Translations under genes and position numbers: made by a program
Part shown: in pieces, positions 20,650 through 28,622 of the stretch
Numbering within the stretch: the stretch's first letter is position 1
How the letters are laid out: every line of letters starts with the position of its first letter
NCBI RefSeq assembly: GCF_017377505.1
Contig: NZ_JAFREN010000003.1
Span: 1 to 64,000 of the forward strand
Length of the DNA stretch: 64,000 nt
From: Enterococcus sp. DIV0212c
GTDB taxonomy: Bacteria; Bacillota; Bacilli; Lactobacillales; Enterococcaceae
Direction of reading: 5' to 3'
The notes under the pieces: model-generated
What the model saw: the letters and a program-made list of their open reading frames with translations, nothing else
Told to the model about the DNA's origin: nothing
The model's database searches: none

Positions 20650-21751
20650 AAATAAATTCAAGCTTTTCTACTAACTGACGCTCTTCTGTGAAAAATGAAT
20701 TTGTATAACAATCAAGTGTCATTTTTGTCGATGAATGTCCCAAAAGGGAGCTGATCGTTGCAATATTTCCACCAGCTTCTAAACAGCGGGTAGCAAATGT
20801 ATGCCTTAAAGAGTGGAAAGAGAATTTTTCTAACCCAATCTTTTTGCGAATTATTTGAAAACGATAAGCAATCGTTCGCGGTTCAAGAGCTTTATGTTTG
20901 TTTGAAATAACGTAGTCACTAGTGGATACTTTTTGAAGTTCTAATAATTTTTTCTTTAGAGACTTAGTAATCGGGATTTTTCGTTGTGAATTACTGCTTT
21001 TAGGTGTTACTTCAACAATCTCCGTTTTTCTCCCGGATTTATCTTCTGTCTGAATTCTCAGCACTGTTCTATTAACGCCAAGTGTATTATTTTCAAAGTC
21101 TATATCTTCCCATTTTAATCCGCAAATTTCTCCAATTCGAAGACCTGTTTGTAAAGCAAGCATGATAGAAAAAAATTTCTGATTTGTGTTGATTTCTTTG
21201 ACTAACTTGGCTTGATCTTTAATCGACAAAGCTTGAACCGTTTTCCTCGTTGTTTTTGGAAGATCTAATCCCATACACGGATTTTCTGTCAACAAATGTA
21301 AGTTTACCGCTTTACTTAAGCAATTTTTCAATACTGAAACTATTGATCGGATCGAACTTGCTTTGAGCGTTTGATCCATGCTTTTTAGCAATCCATCAAT
21401 ATCTTTTTGTTTTAGTTTTTGTAATTTGATTGAACCGATTTTTGATAATACATGAACATTCATTTTGTTTTTGTAACTAGCATATGTACTACCTTTTACC
21501 TTCGGACGAACGAATGTCTCCAACCAATAATTTGTCCAATCCAACATTTTTCCTTCATACGGCAGAAGGTTCTTGCTTTTACTGGTCTGATTTTCATATT
21601 TCATTAAAATAAGTTGATGTTTTACCTCTGAGTACTTATACCCATAGATATACCCATAATAAATTTTCCCATTTTCATGTCTGCCTTTTATGTATCGGCC
21701 TTCCCAACGACCATCTTTTCTTTTATAAATATTTTCTCCTCTTCTTGCCAT
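20648..21751 (-). CDS. Tyrosine recombinase / integrase
   Basis: This 367-residue integrase has an N-terminal arm-binding region (GRWEGRYIKGRHENGK), a SAM-like core-binding domain and a catalytic domain. Catalytic residues are visible: Arg in LQTGLRIGEICGLKW, His and Arg in HSLRHTFATRC, His in LLGHSS, and Tyr in TLDCYTN. This is the phage or conjugative-element type. The start at 21751 has AAAGG 9 nt upstream and gives the common N-terminus MARRGENIYKRKDG. No excisionase, replication or transfer genes accompany it, so it is probably the remnant or the recombinase of a small genomic island between DUF951 and parB. Confidence 0.88.
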   Translation of the reverse strand: MARRGENIYKRKDGRWEGRYIKGRHENGKIYYGYIYGYKYSEVKHQLILMKYENQTSKSKNLLPYEGKMLDWTNYWLETFVRPKVKGSTYASYKNKMNVHVLSKIGSIKLQKLKQKDIDGLLKSMDQTLKASSIRSIVSVLKNCLSKAVNLHLLTENPCMGLDLPKTTRKTVQALSIKDQAKLVKEINTNQKFFSIMLALQTGLRIGEICGLKWEDIDFENNTLGVNRTVLRIQTEDKSGRKTEIVEVTPKSSNSQRKIPITKSLKKKLLELQKVSTSDYVISNKHKALEPRTIAYRFQIIRKKIGLEKFSFHSLRHTFATRCLEAGGNIATISSLLGHSSTKMTLDCYTNSFFTEERQLVEKLEFI

Positions 21752-22062
21752 ATCTAAGATCCTTTCCAAAAGTAAATTTTATTAATTCTAGAAAATGAAA
21801 TTATTACAAAATTAAAATATTTTTTTGTTATATATGTCCTAAAAAAGTACCTATTTAATTAGTGTATTTAATCCCTTTTCAATAACTTCTAACCAACCAT
21901 TAAACTCCAACATACATTAAGTTCAGTTTACCTAACTAAGTATGCATTAATTCTTTTTTTAATTAGTTTCAAAAATTACAGAAAAAAAGAAAATTTTTGG
22001 AAGTATCTTCTTATATTTTTTTGTTATGTAAATAACATTAATATAATATTCTAATGAAAAAC
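21752..22062. other. AT-rich gap upstream of the integrase
   Basis: About 310 bp between the integrase start and the terminator of the next operon. It is very AT-rich with several short A/T inverted repeats and no convincing open frame. It should hold the integrase promoter and possibly an attachment site, but I could not identify a direct repeat that would define the ends of an element. Confidence 0.4.
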
Positions 22063-22063
22063 A

Positions 22064-22110
22064 ATGGGGACCATACATCTGAAACTAATCTAGTTTCGTG
22101 TATTCCCCAT
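22064..22110 (-). terminator. Terminator at the end of the DUF916 operon
   Basis: An outer 7-bp stem (22064-22070 with 22104-22110) and an inner stem (22081-22086 with 22092-22097) form a long hairpin. On the minus strand TGTTTTTCATT follows. It lies just beyond the last gene of the operon. Confidence 0.7.
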
Positions 22111-22121
22111 AACTTCCTTGA

Positions 22122-23339
22122 CTATACTTCATTTGCTAAAACCATATTGTTGTTTAGTTTTAAAGAATTACTTAGAAGATCTTTTAATGCCCCATAGCCT
22201 TCTAGCTTAATCAACAATTCTTGCGAACAATATACCCAGTAATTAAAAATTGCGGGCCCTGCAGCAATTTTTTCTACAGTCTCCATAAACTGACCTAACT
22301 CTTCAATCAGTTCTCTACAACTCAATTTACCAGCAATAATAATTTCTTCTTTTCCTTCCAACTCCAACAACATCCATAAATAATCTATAAACTCTACTTT
22401 TGTTTTTAGCATTAAAAATTGTTTTTTAGGAATCATTCGTTTTTTACTTAGTTCTTCACTCTCTGTAAAACACTTCAAAACCGCCAATTCAAATTTGGAT
22501 ACAGGTCCTTTAAATGTGCTTTTTTTTGTCGCATCTCTTTTAATTACAGGATTTTGTGCTAACCTAATTGGTATTCCATTCTTTATTTTTAAACCTTTTG
22601 ACAATTGTTTTGATCGTTTCAATATAAGTTTAGGAACTGAACTATTTTTTTTTACAGAATCAGCAGTTACTTGGAGCGGTTTTGTTTCTATTATTGTATG
22701 TTCTTGATTTTCAGAATGTTTCTGGATATCTTTCATTTTATATTCAGCTTGACTCATTTGTTCTTGGATGGTTTGGCTGACCTTTGTTAGCTCATTTTTA
22801 AGTAACTCTCCAGATCCTAAAACGATGGATTCATTTTTGATTAATCTGTCTTCTAAACCTTCCATCTTTTTCGTTAGCTGACTACATTTTTCTAATATTC
22901 CATAAATTTCTGCTTCTTTTCGTTTAAACTCTGCTTCTTGTTCTTGTTTAACAATATTATCGTATGTTTCAATAAGTTCTTTAACATACTCTTTCATTGT
23001 GCGGAGATGCCTTGCTTGTTCCTGCTCAAAAAAACCTATCGTAAAAGTTAATACGATATATGCTGGTGATGTAAAAACATTGATTTTGTTAATGAGCAAT
23101 TCATCATTTTTTTCAGTCCATGTTTCTTGTATTTTTTTGGCAATCTGCTCAAGCTCCATTAGTGATTGAACATCTTTTTTAAATATCAATTTACAGGATA
23201 AATATGCTTCGTGTGGTGTAGCTATATGTTTATTGAAAAGTTCTACGCCCAAAAGTCTCGGATTAACTTTTTGATGTAGAATGTATTTTTTTATGATTTT
23301 TCTCCCTTGTTTTTGGGGATTGTGTTCGGTTTCGTTCAT
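22122..23339 (-). CDS. Unknown protein with coiled coil, last gene of the operon
   Basis: I do not recognise this protein of about 405 residues. It has no signal peptide or membrane segment. An N-terminal globular region (about 1-125) leads into a charged coiled coil (about 125-230, rich in Glu/Lys/Gln with KKMEGLEDRLIKNE). A basic linker near 250-290 is followed by a C-terminal helical domain (about 300-405). The start at 23339 has AGGAG 9 nt upstream, and a TTG three codons earlier lacks spacing. It follows the DUF916 gene by about 85 bp and precedes the operon terminator. A cytoplasmic structural or adaptor role is only inference. Confidence 0.6.
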   Translation of the reverse strand: MNETEHNPQKQGRKIIKKYILHQKVNPRLLGVELFNKHIATPHEAYLSCKLIFKKDVQSLMELEQIAKKIQETWTEKNDELLINKINVFTSPAYIVLTFTIGFFEQEQARHLRTMKEYVKELIETYDNIVKQEQEAEFKRKEAEIYGILEKCSQLTKKMEGLEDRLIKNESIVLGSGELLKNELTKVSQTIQEQMSQAEYKMKDIQKHSENQEHTIIETKPLQVTADSVKKNSSVPKLILKRSKQLSKGLKIKNGIPIRLAQNPVIKRDATKKSTFKGPVSKFELAVLKCFTESEELSKKRMIPKKQFLMLKTKVEFIDYLWMLLELEGKEEIIIAGKLSCRELIEELGQFMETVEKIAAGPAIFNYWVYCSQELLIKLEGYGALKDLLSNSLKLNNNMVLANEV

Positions 23340-23423
23340 GTCCTCCAACTCCTAAAATCGCTGTACTATACCTCTATTTTTTTCTAATACTTGGCGAATT
23401 GTTTCCAAACGATTGCTTATTTC

Positions 23424-24593
23424 TCATCTTCTTGAACGTCTTGGACTAGAAGGCCGATTTTTCTTGACGTTATCGTTTTTTTGTCTTTTAGGTTTTCTGA
23501 TTTTAGGAGAATTCCTATTGTTACGTTCACGTTTTTTCTTCCTATACTCCATTGCTTCTTCGAACTGTTTCTCCTTGCGTTTTCTCAAAATCAGTAAGAT
23601 TAGCAACAGTACTAATAAGAATACAAAAGTGATAACAAAAATAATCGTATAAAACAGTAATTTTTCTCTATCTGATCCTATTTTAGAAGCTTTTTTTTCT
23701 TTCTCTTCAGTAGTCTGAGAAATTTCAAATTCTTTCGTCCATTTCCACTCTTGATTGGTCTCTTTAGACTTAGCAGTTACCTGCGCTTGGTATTCACCCG
23801 CCTGAAGTTCTTGTTTTTCTTCCGCAATAACAAGTGCATAACTAGAATTGGGAGCCATCCTATGACCAGCTACTTTAGTTTGATGAAGTACTTTATCTGA
23901 GTTTTTTTTATATATTTTTGTTGTATATTCAATATCTTCTAAATTTACAGCTTGTTTATTTTGAATAGTTGCTTTTATAACTTTTGCTTTCGTGTCTTGT
24001 AAAGGTATAATTTTTAGCAAATCTAATTCAGCTGCAACAGGTGTATCTGTCTCAGTTAATTTAACGGCTACAACATATGTTTTTTCTTTACTCTCCGACG
24101 GACTTGTCTGTTTATTCTTTTCAGATGATGTAACTTTAATACCGCCTAATACCATTCCATTAAATTCATCACCAGGCATTGTTACATGTACAGTTGTGGT
24201 GATCGTTTTTTTAGCTGGAACTATTATTTCTGACTCAGCTTTCGCAATGTCTTTTAAAGAGTATTTCAAACTTTTATCTCTTGGGATATCTTTGGATCGA
24301 TCAGAGTAATCTATCTCCCCAGCATCATTTGTAGTAGCATCATTGATTTGTATAGTAACTTTCTGCTCACTATCAGAATCATTAACTAATTCAAGAGTCA
24401 AATCTTGTTCTTGATTTGGTACCATTCTAAGATCATAATAAGTTGCTTCTGGATTATGTTGGTTTTTAGGTAACGTAGGCTTTACCGTTACGGCAAAACC
24501 TACTTCGACTTTAACAACCGTAACTGTAAACAATAAAAGAAAAAATCCTATCATCCAAACCCTAGGGTAAAATGTTTTTAGTTTATCAATCAT
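23424..24593 (-). CDS. DUF916/DUF3324 WxL-binding-type membrane protein
   Basis: This 389-residue protein has an N-terminal hydrophobic signal (about 12-34) and a DUF916 domain (about 35-160, with LVNDSDSEQKVTIQINDATT and MPGDEFNGMVLGGIKVTS). A DUF3324 domain follows (about 165-300), then a transmembrane helix (about 310-335) and an unusually long Arg/Lys/Asn-rich cytoplasmic tail of about 50 residues. The family binds WxL surface proteins and peptidoglycan. No WxL or small LPXTG gene is in this operon, which is atypical. AGGGGG lies 11 nt before the ATG. Confidence 0.85.
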   Translation of the reverse strand: MIDKLKTFYPRVWMIGFFLLLFTVTVVKVEVGFAVTVKPTLPKNQHNPEATYYDLRMVPNQEQDLTLELVNDSDSEQKVTIQINDATTNDAGEIDYSDRSKDIPRDKSLKYSLKDIAKAESEIIVPAKKTITTTVHVTMPGDEFNGMVLGGIKVTSSEKNKQTSPSESKEKTYVVAVKLTETDTPVAAELDLLKIIPLQDTKAKVIKATIQNKQAVNLEDIEYTTKIYKKNSDKVLHQTKVAGHRMAPNSSYALVIAEEKQELQAGEYQAQVTAKSKETNQEWKWTKEFEISQTTEEKEKKASKIGSDREKLLFYTIIFVITFVFLLVLLLILLILRKRKEKQFEEAMEYRKKKRERNNRNSPKIRKPKRQKNDNVKKNRPSSPRRSRR

Positions 24594-24771
24594 TGAATTT
24601 TAAGCCCCCTGTATAATAGAATCGTATGTAAGTATTTTGAAAAAAATTAATGTAACAACTATGAAAAAATGGACCACAGATATAAATGACTCTTTGTCCC
24701 ATAATCGAAGTAAATGTAAGATAGGCATAAACACAATAACAAGTGAGTACACCTAACCTTAGCAACTTCAT
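24586..24771 (-). CDS. Possible small membrane peptide, uncertain
   Basis: This is an open frame of 61 codons that overlaps the start of the DUF916 gene by 8 nt (ATGATTGA). The N-terminal half is hydrophobic (LRLGVLTCYCVYAYLTF). The binding site is weak (AAAGAAAAC), and composition is Tyr/Cys/Phe-rich, as often seen in non-coding frames. Its overlap with the next gene could indicate translational coupling. It may equally be chance. Confidence 0.22.
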   Translation of the reverse strand: MKLLRLGVLTCYCVYAYLTFTSIMGQRVIYICGPFFHSCYINFFQNTYIRFYYTGGLKFND

Positions 24772-24816
24772 CTGTTTTCTTTTTCGTAGTCATTTTTTAG
24801 CAAATTATGTAGTGAT

Positions 24817-24854
24817 GGATTGGAAAAGCCGACAATTTCCAATCCTTCTTTTTT
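24817..24854 (+). terminator. Rightward terminator-like hairpin with no plus-strand gene
   Basis: A perfect 10-bp stem (24817-24826 with 24836-24845) with a 9-nt loop is followed on the plus strand by TTCTTTTTTA. All neighbouring genes run on the minus strand, where no T tract follows. Confidence 0.4.
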
Positions 24855-24884
24855 AATCAATTAAAAAATGAGAAATAAACTGTT

Positions 24885-26018
24885 TTAAGCATCAACGATT
24901 GAGTCCTCATGTAATACTATTTGTTCTAGTAAATAATTTTCTCCCTGTATCAGATCAAAATAAGCAGCTTTATTCAGTATACTGTCATAATCCATTTTCA
25001 TGATCCTTACATGAGGTTGACGAAACCAAGATTTTTTTTTGATTTTCACTCTTGATTCAATCAGTTTACATTCATCTAGGACCAGATAAATTTCATTTGT
25101 AGAAACTGAGTCTTTAAAACTTCTTACTTGTTCCCTTTCATAAGTCAACTGATTATCAGAAATAGTCATCTTTTCAGACTTTGTAACTAATTCTTTATTC
25201 ATTTGCCAAGACTGCTCTAAAAATTTGGCTTTTTGCAGTAACTGAGAATACTCTCTCAAGTCTACTCTTAATATATGATCCCAATTTTCATTATCATCAC
25301 TACTTGATTGACTTAATTCTTTCATAGCTCTAGAAAGGTTTTGACGCTCCATTTGATCGATTACGACTTCCAATTTTTTATTTGCAAGTCGCATTCTTTC
25401 TTTAGCATATCTTTCTCTGCTAACTGCTTCTTCAATTTTCAGCAAATAATTAGCATCGTCATGATCATCGCTGCTATACTCTGAAAGCTCGACTTTCTCT
25501 CTTGGCGCATGACTTACAGTCTGAAGCGGTTTGATAAACTTAGATACAAGTTGTTCAATCTCGCGGACAAATAACTCTAATACGTCGTCATCGTCACCAA
25601 ACATCTGCTGATTCAACGACTGCAACAAGTTGACCATAAAGGGAAATCCCGTATCTCTATAAGCAATCGGAACAAAATCAATGTAGTAAACCACACGTTT
25701 ATCTTCTTTTTCCATAGAACCGCCTATCCAAGCAATTTGAGGAAAGGTTTGGATCAACTCATCCAGTAACCCGGACCAGTCGAGATCTACAAAATCCAAA
25801 GTAATCTCTACATGTTTAAAAAAGGAGATTATGGTATGAAATTCTTCAAAATATTCTTCTACATCTTTTTGAGGGTAAGGAATTCTTTTATTTTTTTTCT
25901 GAAAGATCTCTTCGCAGATATAATAGATGTCCCGCAACATGTCATCATCAAAAAGACGCTCACCTACTGCTGGAGCAGCGGCTTGATAAATGTCAACCAT
26001 AATATTTTGATAAGCCAC
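24885..26018 (-). CDS. Unknown cytoplasmic protein of the DUF916 operon
   Basis: I do not recognise this 377-residue protein. It lacks a signal peptide and membrane segments. The N-terminal half is mixed alpha/beta, with aromatic-rich strands such as EITLDFVDLDWSGLLDEL and RVVYYIDFVPIAYRD. The middle (about 195-255) is charged and probably coiled coil, with a basic, hydrophobic C-terminal domain. The start codon is GTG with AAGGGG upstream. It follows the DivIVA-like gene by 17 bp, so the two are cotranscribed and probably work together. Confidence 0.65.
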   Translation of the reverse strand: MAYQNIMVDIYQAAAPAVGERLFDDDMLRDIYYICEEIFQKKNKRIPYPQKDVEEYFEEFHTIISFFKHVEITLDFVDLDWSGLLDELIQTFPQIAWIGGSMEKEDKRVVYYIDFVPIAYRDTGFPFMVNLLQSLNQQMFGDDDDVLELFVREIEQLVSKFIKPLQTVSHAPREKVELSEYSSDDHDDANYLLKIEEAVSRERYAKERMRLANKKLEVVIDQMERQNLSRAMKELSQSSSDDNENWDHILRVDLREYSQLLQKAKFLEQSWQMNKELVTKSEKMTISDNQLTYEREQVRSFKDSVSTNEIYLVLDECKLIESRVKIKKKSWFRQPHVRIMKMDYDSILNKAAYFDLIQGENYLLEQIVLHEDSIVDA

Positions 26019-26035
26019 TTCTTAATCCCCTTCCC

Positions 26036-26827
26036 TTAATCTAGTGATTGATCGGCCAGGCGGCTTGATTTGCTAAGCAAATCTTCCATCAACACACTTG
26101 TTTCATTTTGCAAGCGAAGTATCCGAGTATGATAATTTGCTGCTTCCTGATTGATCATTTTCAGTTCGATTGAAGCTTCAGAAATAGCTTTCTTCGTCTC
26201 ATGTCTTGCTGCTTCTACTGTTCGGTCAGCTTCAGCCGTTGCACGTTCAATTATTTGTTGCGCTTTTTCTTTTGCCTCCATTAAAACTTCAGCAATTTGA
26301 TTTTTCATTACGTCTTGTTGGCGCAACTGTCTCTCAGTCTCAATACCCTTGTTTCGTTCTTCTAATAGCTGTTCTTCTAATTGGGTTCTCAAATCTTCTG
26401 ATTGTCGTGCCTGCTCTTCAAGTGCATGGATTCGCTCTTTAGACTTAGACGAGCTCGTCAAACGCATTGTTAACTGATCAATTTCTTGCTGTTTATTTTC
26501 AACTTCAGCCTTTAATCGTTCCGCCATTGTTTTTTGGCGTTGGACTTCTTTTTGGAACTGTTGATTTTCATTGGTCAAATGTTCAAGCACAGCTGCTTGC
26601 TCTTGTTGAATTTCTTGCTCTTGTTTTCTCATAGTATTGTCCGAACGCTCTCTCTTAGTTGAAGTTTCTGGACGACTTTTTTTAGGAGGATCATACTCTT
26701 CTTCTTCGTAATCATCGTCATACTCATCATCGTACTCGTCATATTCATCATACTCATCGTAGTATTCGTCATAATCCTCTTCTTCATACTTCTTTTTTTT
26801 TTTGTTTTTTTTGTTAAATATAGCCAA
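26036..26827 (-). CDS. DivIVA-like coiled-coil protein with acidic Tyr-rich N-terminus
   Basis: This 263-residue protein begins with a basic patch (NKKNKKKKKY), then about 32 residues made almost only of Asp, Glu and Tyr (residues 14-46), then a long coiled coil (about 70-260). The C-terminal part contains VLMEAKEKAQQIIERATAEADR, which resembles the second coiled-coil region of DivIVA/GpsB-type proteins. No membrane segment is seen and the usual DivIVA N-terminal membrane-binding domain is missing. The start is TTG with GGGAG nearby. A cytoplasmic scaffold is the best guess. Confidence 0.65.
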   Translation of the reverse strand: MAIFNKKNKKKKKYEEEDYDEYYDEYDEYDEYDDEYDDDYEEEEYDPPKKSRPETSTKRERSDNTMRKQEQEIQQEQAAVLEHLTNENQQFQKEVQRQKTMAERLKAEVENKQQEIDQLTMRLTSSSKSKERIHALEEQARQSEDLRTQLEEQLLEERNKGIETERQLRQQDVMKNQIAEVLMEAKEKAQQIIERATAEADRTVEAARHETKKAISEASIELKMINQEAANYHTRILRLQNETSVLMEDLLSKSSRLADQSLD

Positions 26828-26862
26828 TTCTCCCGCTTCCCTTCTTAGTTATCATTTTTTAC

Positions 26863-27690
26863 TTACACATTACCTACTAATAACTCTCTTATCTTTTCAT
26901 CTTGCTGTTCATCTAATTCGACAAACTCTTGATTCAAGTAATAACCTATTCCTTTTTTATTTAAAATAAATGGTTCAAAAATCGAGGTTTTTTCCATTAT
27001 CTTTTGCTTGATACGGTTGATTAGATTACTTAGCAATGCTTGCTTATTTTTTTGTTTTGCATTAGTCCAAATCGCTTCACACAGAGCTTGGCTTGAAAAA
27101 ACTCTTTGGTCAGATTCGATAAAATGTTCCAATACTTGATGTTCTTTTTTTGTTAATGGAATTAACCAGTTGTCAATAATCAATGTACGATCTTTCAATT
27201 GGAACGAATATTGTTTTTTAACTTTGGCTGCATTTGATAATGACGATGAACTTCGATGTAACCCTTCATTATTGATATATGAATCTGCCATCTTTTCTTG
27301 CCCATCTTTTCCTGTCTGACTAGCACGTTCCTCAAAAATAGCTGCCAACTTACTAGCCAAATCCGTAACGGATATAGGGTAACGAACAAAAATCACATTA
27401 GCATTGTTCAAGTACTTGGACTTATTGACTTGCTCTGATTCAAAAGTTAAAACAACAATCGGCTTATTTAATAGTGCTAAATTGTCTAAAAATGATTCTT
27501 TCAACCCGCTATACATAGACTGCTGATAAATAATAAGATCAAAATTTTGCAGAAAATAGAACTCTTTATCTTTTGGTTGAGTCAATATATCTTTTGAAAC
27601 CATTATTTCATAATCCATATTCAACAAACTATTTTGCAACAGTCCATTTGCACTTAGTGTGTCTGTCAATATAATAATTTTTTTCCTCAT
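26863..27690 (-). CDS. Orphan OmpR-like regulator with degenerate receiver
   Basis: This is a protein of about 275 residues. Its N-terminal receiver-like domain (IIILTDTLSANGLL) lacks the usual acidic pair, and at the phospho-acceptor position the strand LIIYQQSMYSG has no Asp. The C-terminal winged helix is OmpR-type (PLTKKEHQVLEHF, ALCEAIWT, KGIGYYLN). Phosphorylation-independent control is therefore likely, and no kinase is adjacent. The start at 27690 has AAAGGAGG 11 nt upstream; an earlier ATG at 27735 has none. As the first gene of the operon, it may regulate its own promoter. Confidence 0.72.
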   Translation of the reverse strand: MRKKIIILTDTLSANGLLQNSLLNMDYEIMVSKDILTQPKDKEFYFLQNFDLIIYQQSMYSGLKESFLDNLALLNKPIVVLTFESEQVNKSKYLNNANVIFVRYPISVTDLASKLAAIFEERASQTGKDGQEKMADSYINNEGLHRSSSSLSNAAKVKKQYSFQLKDRTLIIDNWLIPLTKKEHQVLEHFIESDQRVFSSQALCEAIWTNAKQKNKQALLSNLINRIKQKIMEKTSIFEPFILNKKGIGYYLNQEFVELDEQQDEKIRELLVGNV

Positions 27691-27735
27691 AGATAGTAAA
27701 TCCTCCTTTAATTTATATATATAGTAAAATACCAA

Positions 27736-28540
27736 CCATTCATGTTCATAAAATTCCTATAGCAAATTAATATAGTACAAACTTAAAATTATGTACTACA
27801 TAAATTATAAATTTAGATAATAGGAATTTCCTATTCTTATATAAAATAAGAAAAAAGAGTATTTAATCTTAGACATATATAGAATCTAATTCCACCTTTG
27901 ACGGTTAGATGACGGTCGATTGAAGGATTTCGCTAGATAAATATGTTAAAAAATAAGAATTTTAAAAAATAAATGAATCATCACGCATTATGCAAAATAA
28001 AAAAAAGGATAGTGAGCATTCTTTCTTCACTACGTATCTGGAAATAGCAGATTTAAAGTAAAATATTTGACGGTCTATTTGACGGCGTATGAAAATAAGT
28101 AAATTTAATGCAGGTGATTATGTATTAGTTAGGTCTTAAAAAGATAGATGGACTTTTTCTTACCTTTTACCTATTAAAGGCTATATATCAGTACTCTGGT
28201 ATAAAATGATGATTTGAGTGCGTAAACTGGTCATAATATACTTTAATTAAATATATTGTTATTTTTTATCCCTCATTGACATGTCCAAATTATTTATTGT
28301 ATACTTAATGTATAACTATTTAAGTAAGTGTCTATTTAACAATATCTATCCTAGCTTAATTTGAACAATTATGAATTTTTCTTATTTTATATAAAAACAA
28401 GAAAAATTTTGTTATTTTTAAATTTAGTCTTTTATATATAAATTTATACGTTGGAAATACTTTTTTTAGTAAATATTACCTTCTATGGCTACACTTAAAC
28501 CTGTTTTTTCATTTACAATCTATGTATATGATAATAATCT
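27736..28540. other. AT-rich gene-free region with TGACGG repeats
   Basis: About 800 bp between the orphan regulator and the parB terminator carry no plausible gene on either strand. The stretch is extremely AT-rich. It contains four TGACGG copies in two pairs, at 27899 and 27910 (11 bp apart) and at 28070 and 28082 (12 bp apart). It should contain the promoter of the minus-strand operon, and may mark one junction of the insertion. Confidence 0.6.
27899..28088. promoter_or_regulatory. Candidate operator: paired TGACGG direct repeats
   Basis: TGACGGT occurs at 27899-27905, 27910-27916 and 28070-28076, and TGACGGC at 28082-28088. The one-helical-turn spacing within each pair is what OmpR/PhoB-type winged-helix proteins use. 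The nearest gene encodes such a protein. Function is inferred. Confidence 0.35.
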
Positions 28541-28560
28541 AAAAATTTAGAATAAAAAAT

Positions 28561-28595
28561 GTAGAGCCAAAACTAAGAAATAGTTTTGGCTCTAC
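28561..28595 (-). terminator. Terminator after parB
   Basis: A perfect 14-bp stem (28561-28574 with 28582-28595) is followed on the minus strand by ATTTTTTATT. It lies 27 bp past the parB stop. Confidence 0.88.
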
Positions 28596-28622
28596 ACTTT
28601 TTATTACTATTAAACGAATCGA

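Noticed and set aside
27736..28540. CRISPR or origin-type repeat array in the AT-rich gap
   Set aside because: Only four short hexamer copies occur, without regular spacers, and no DnaA-box cluster could be made out.
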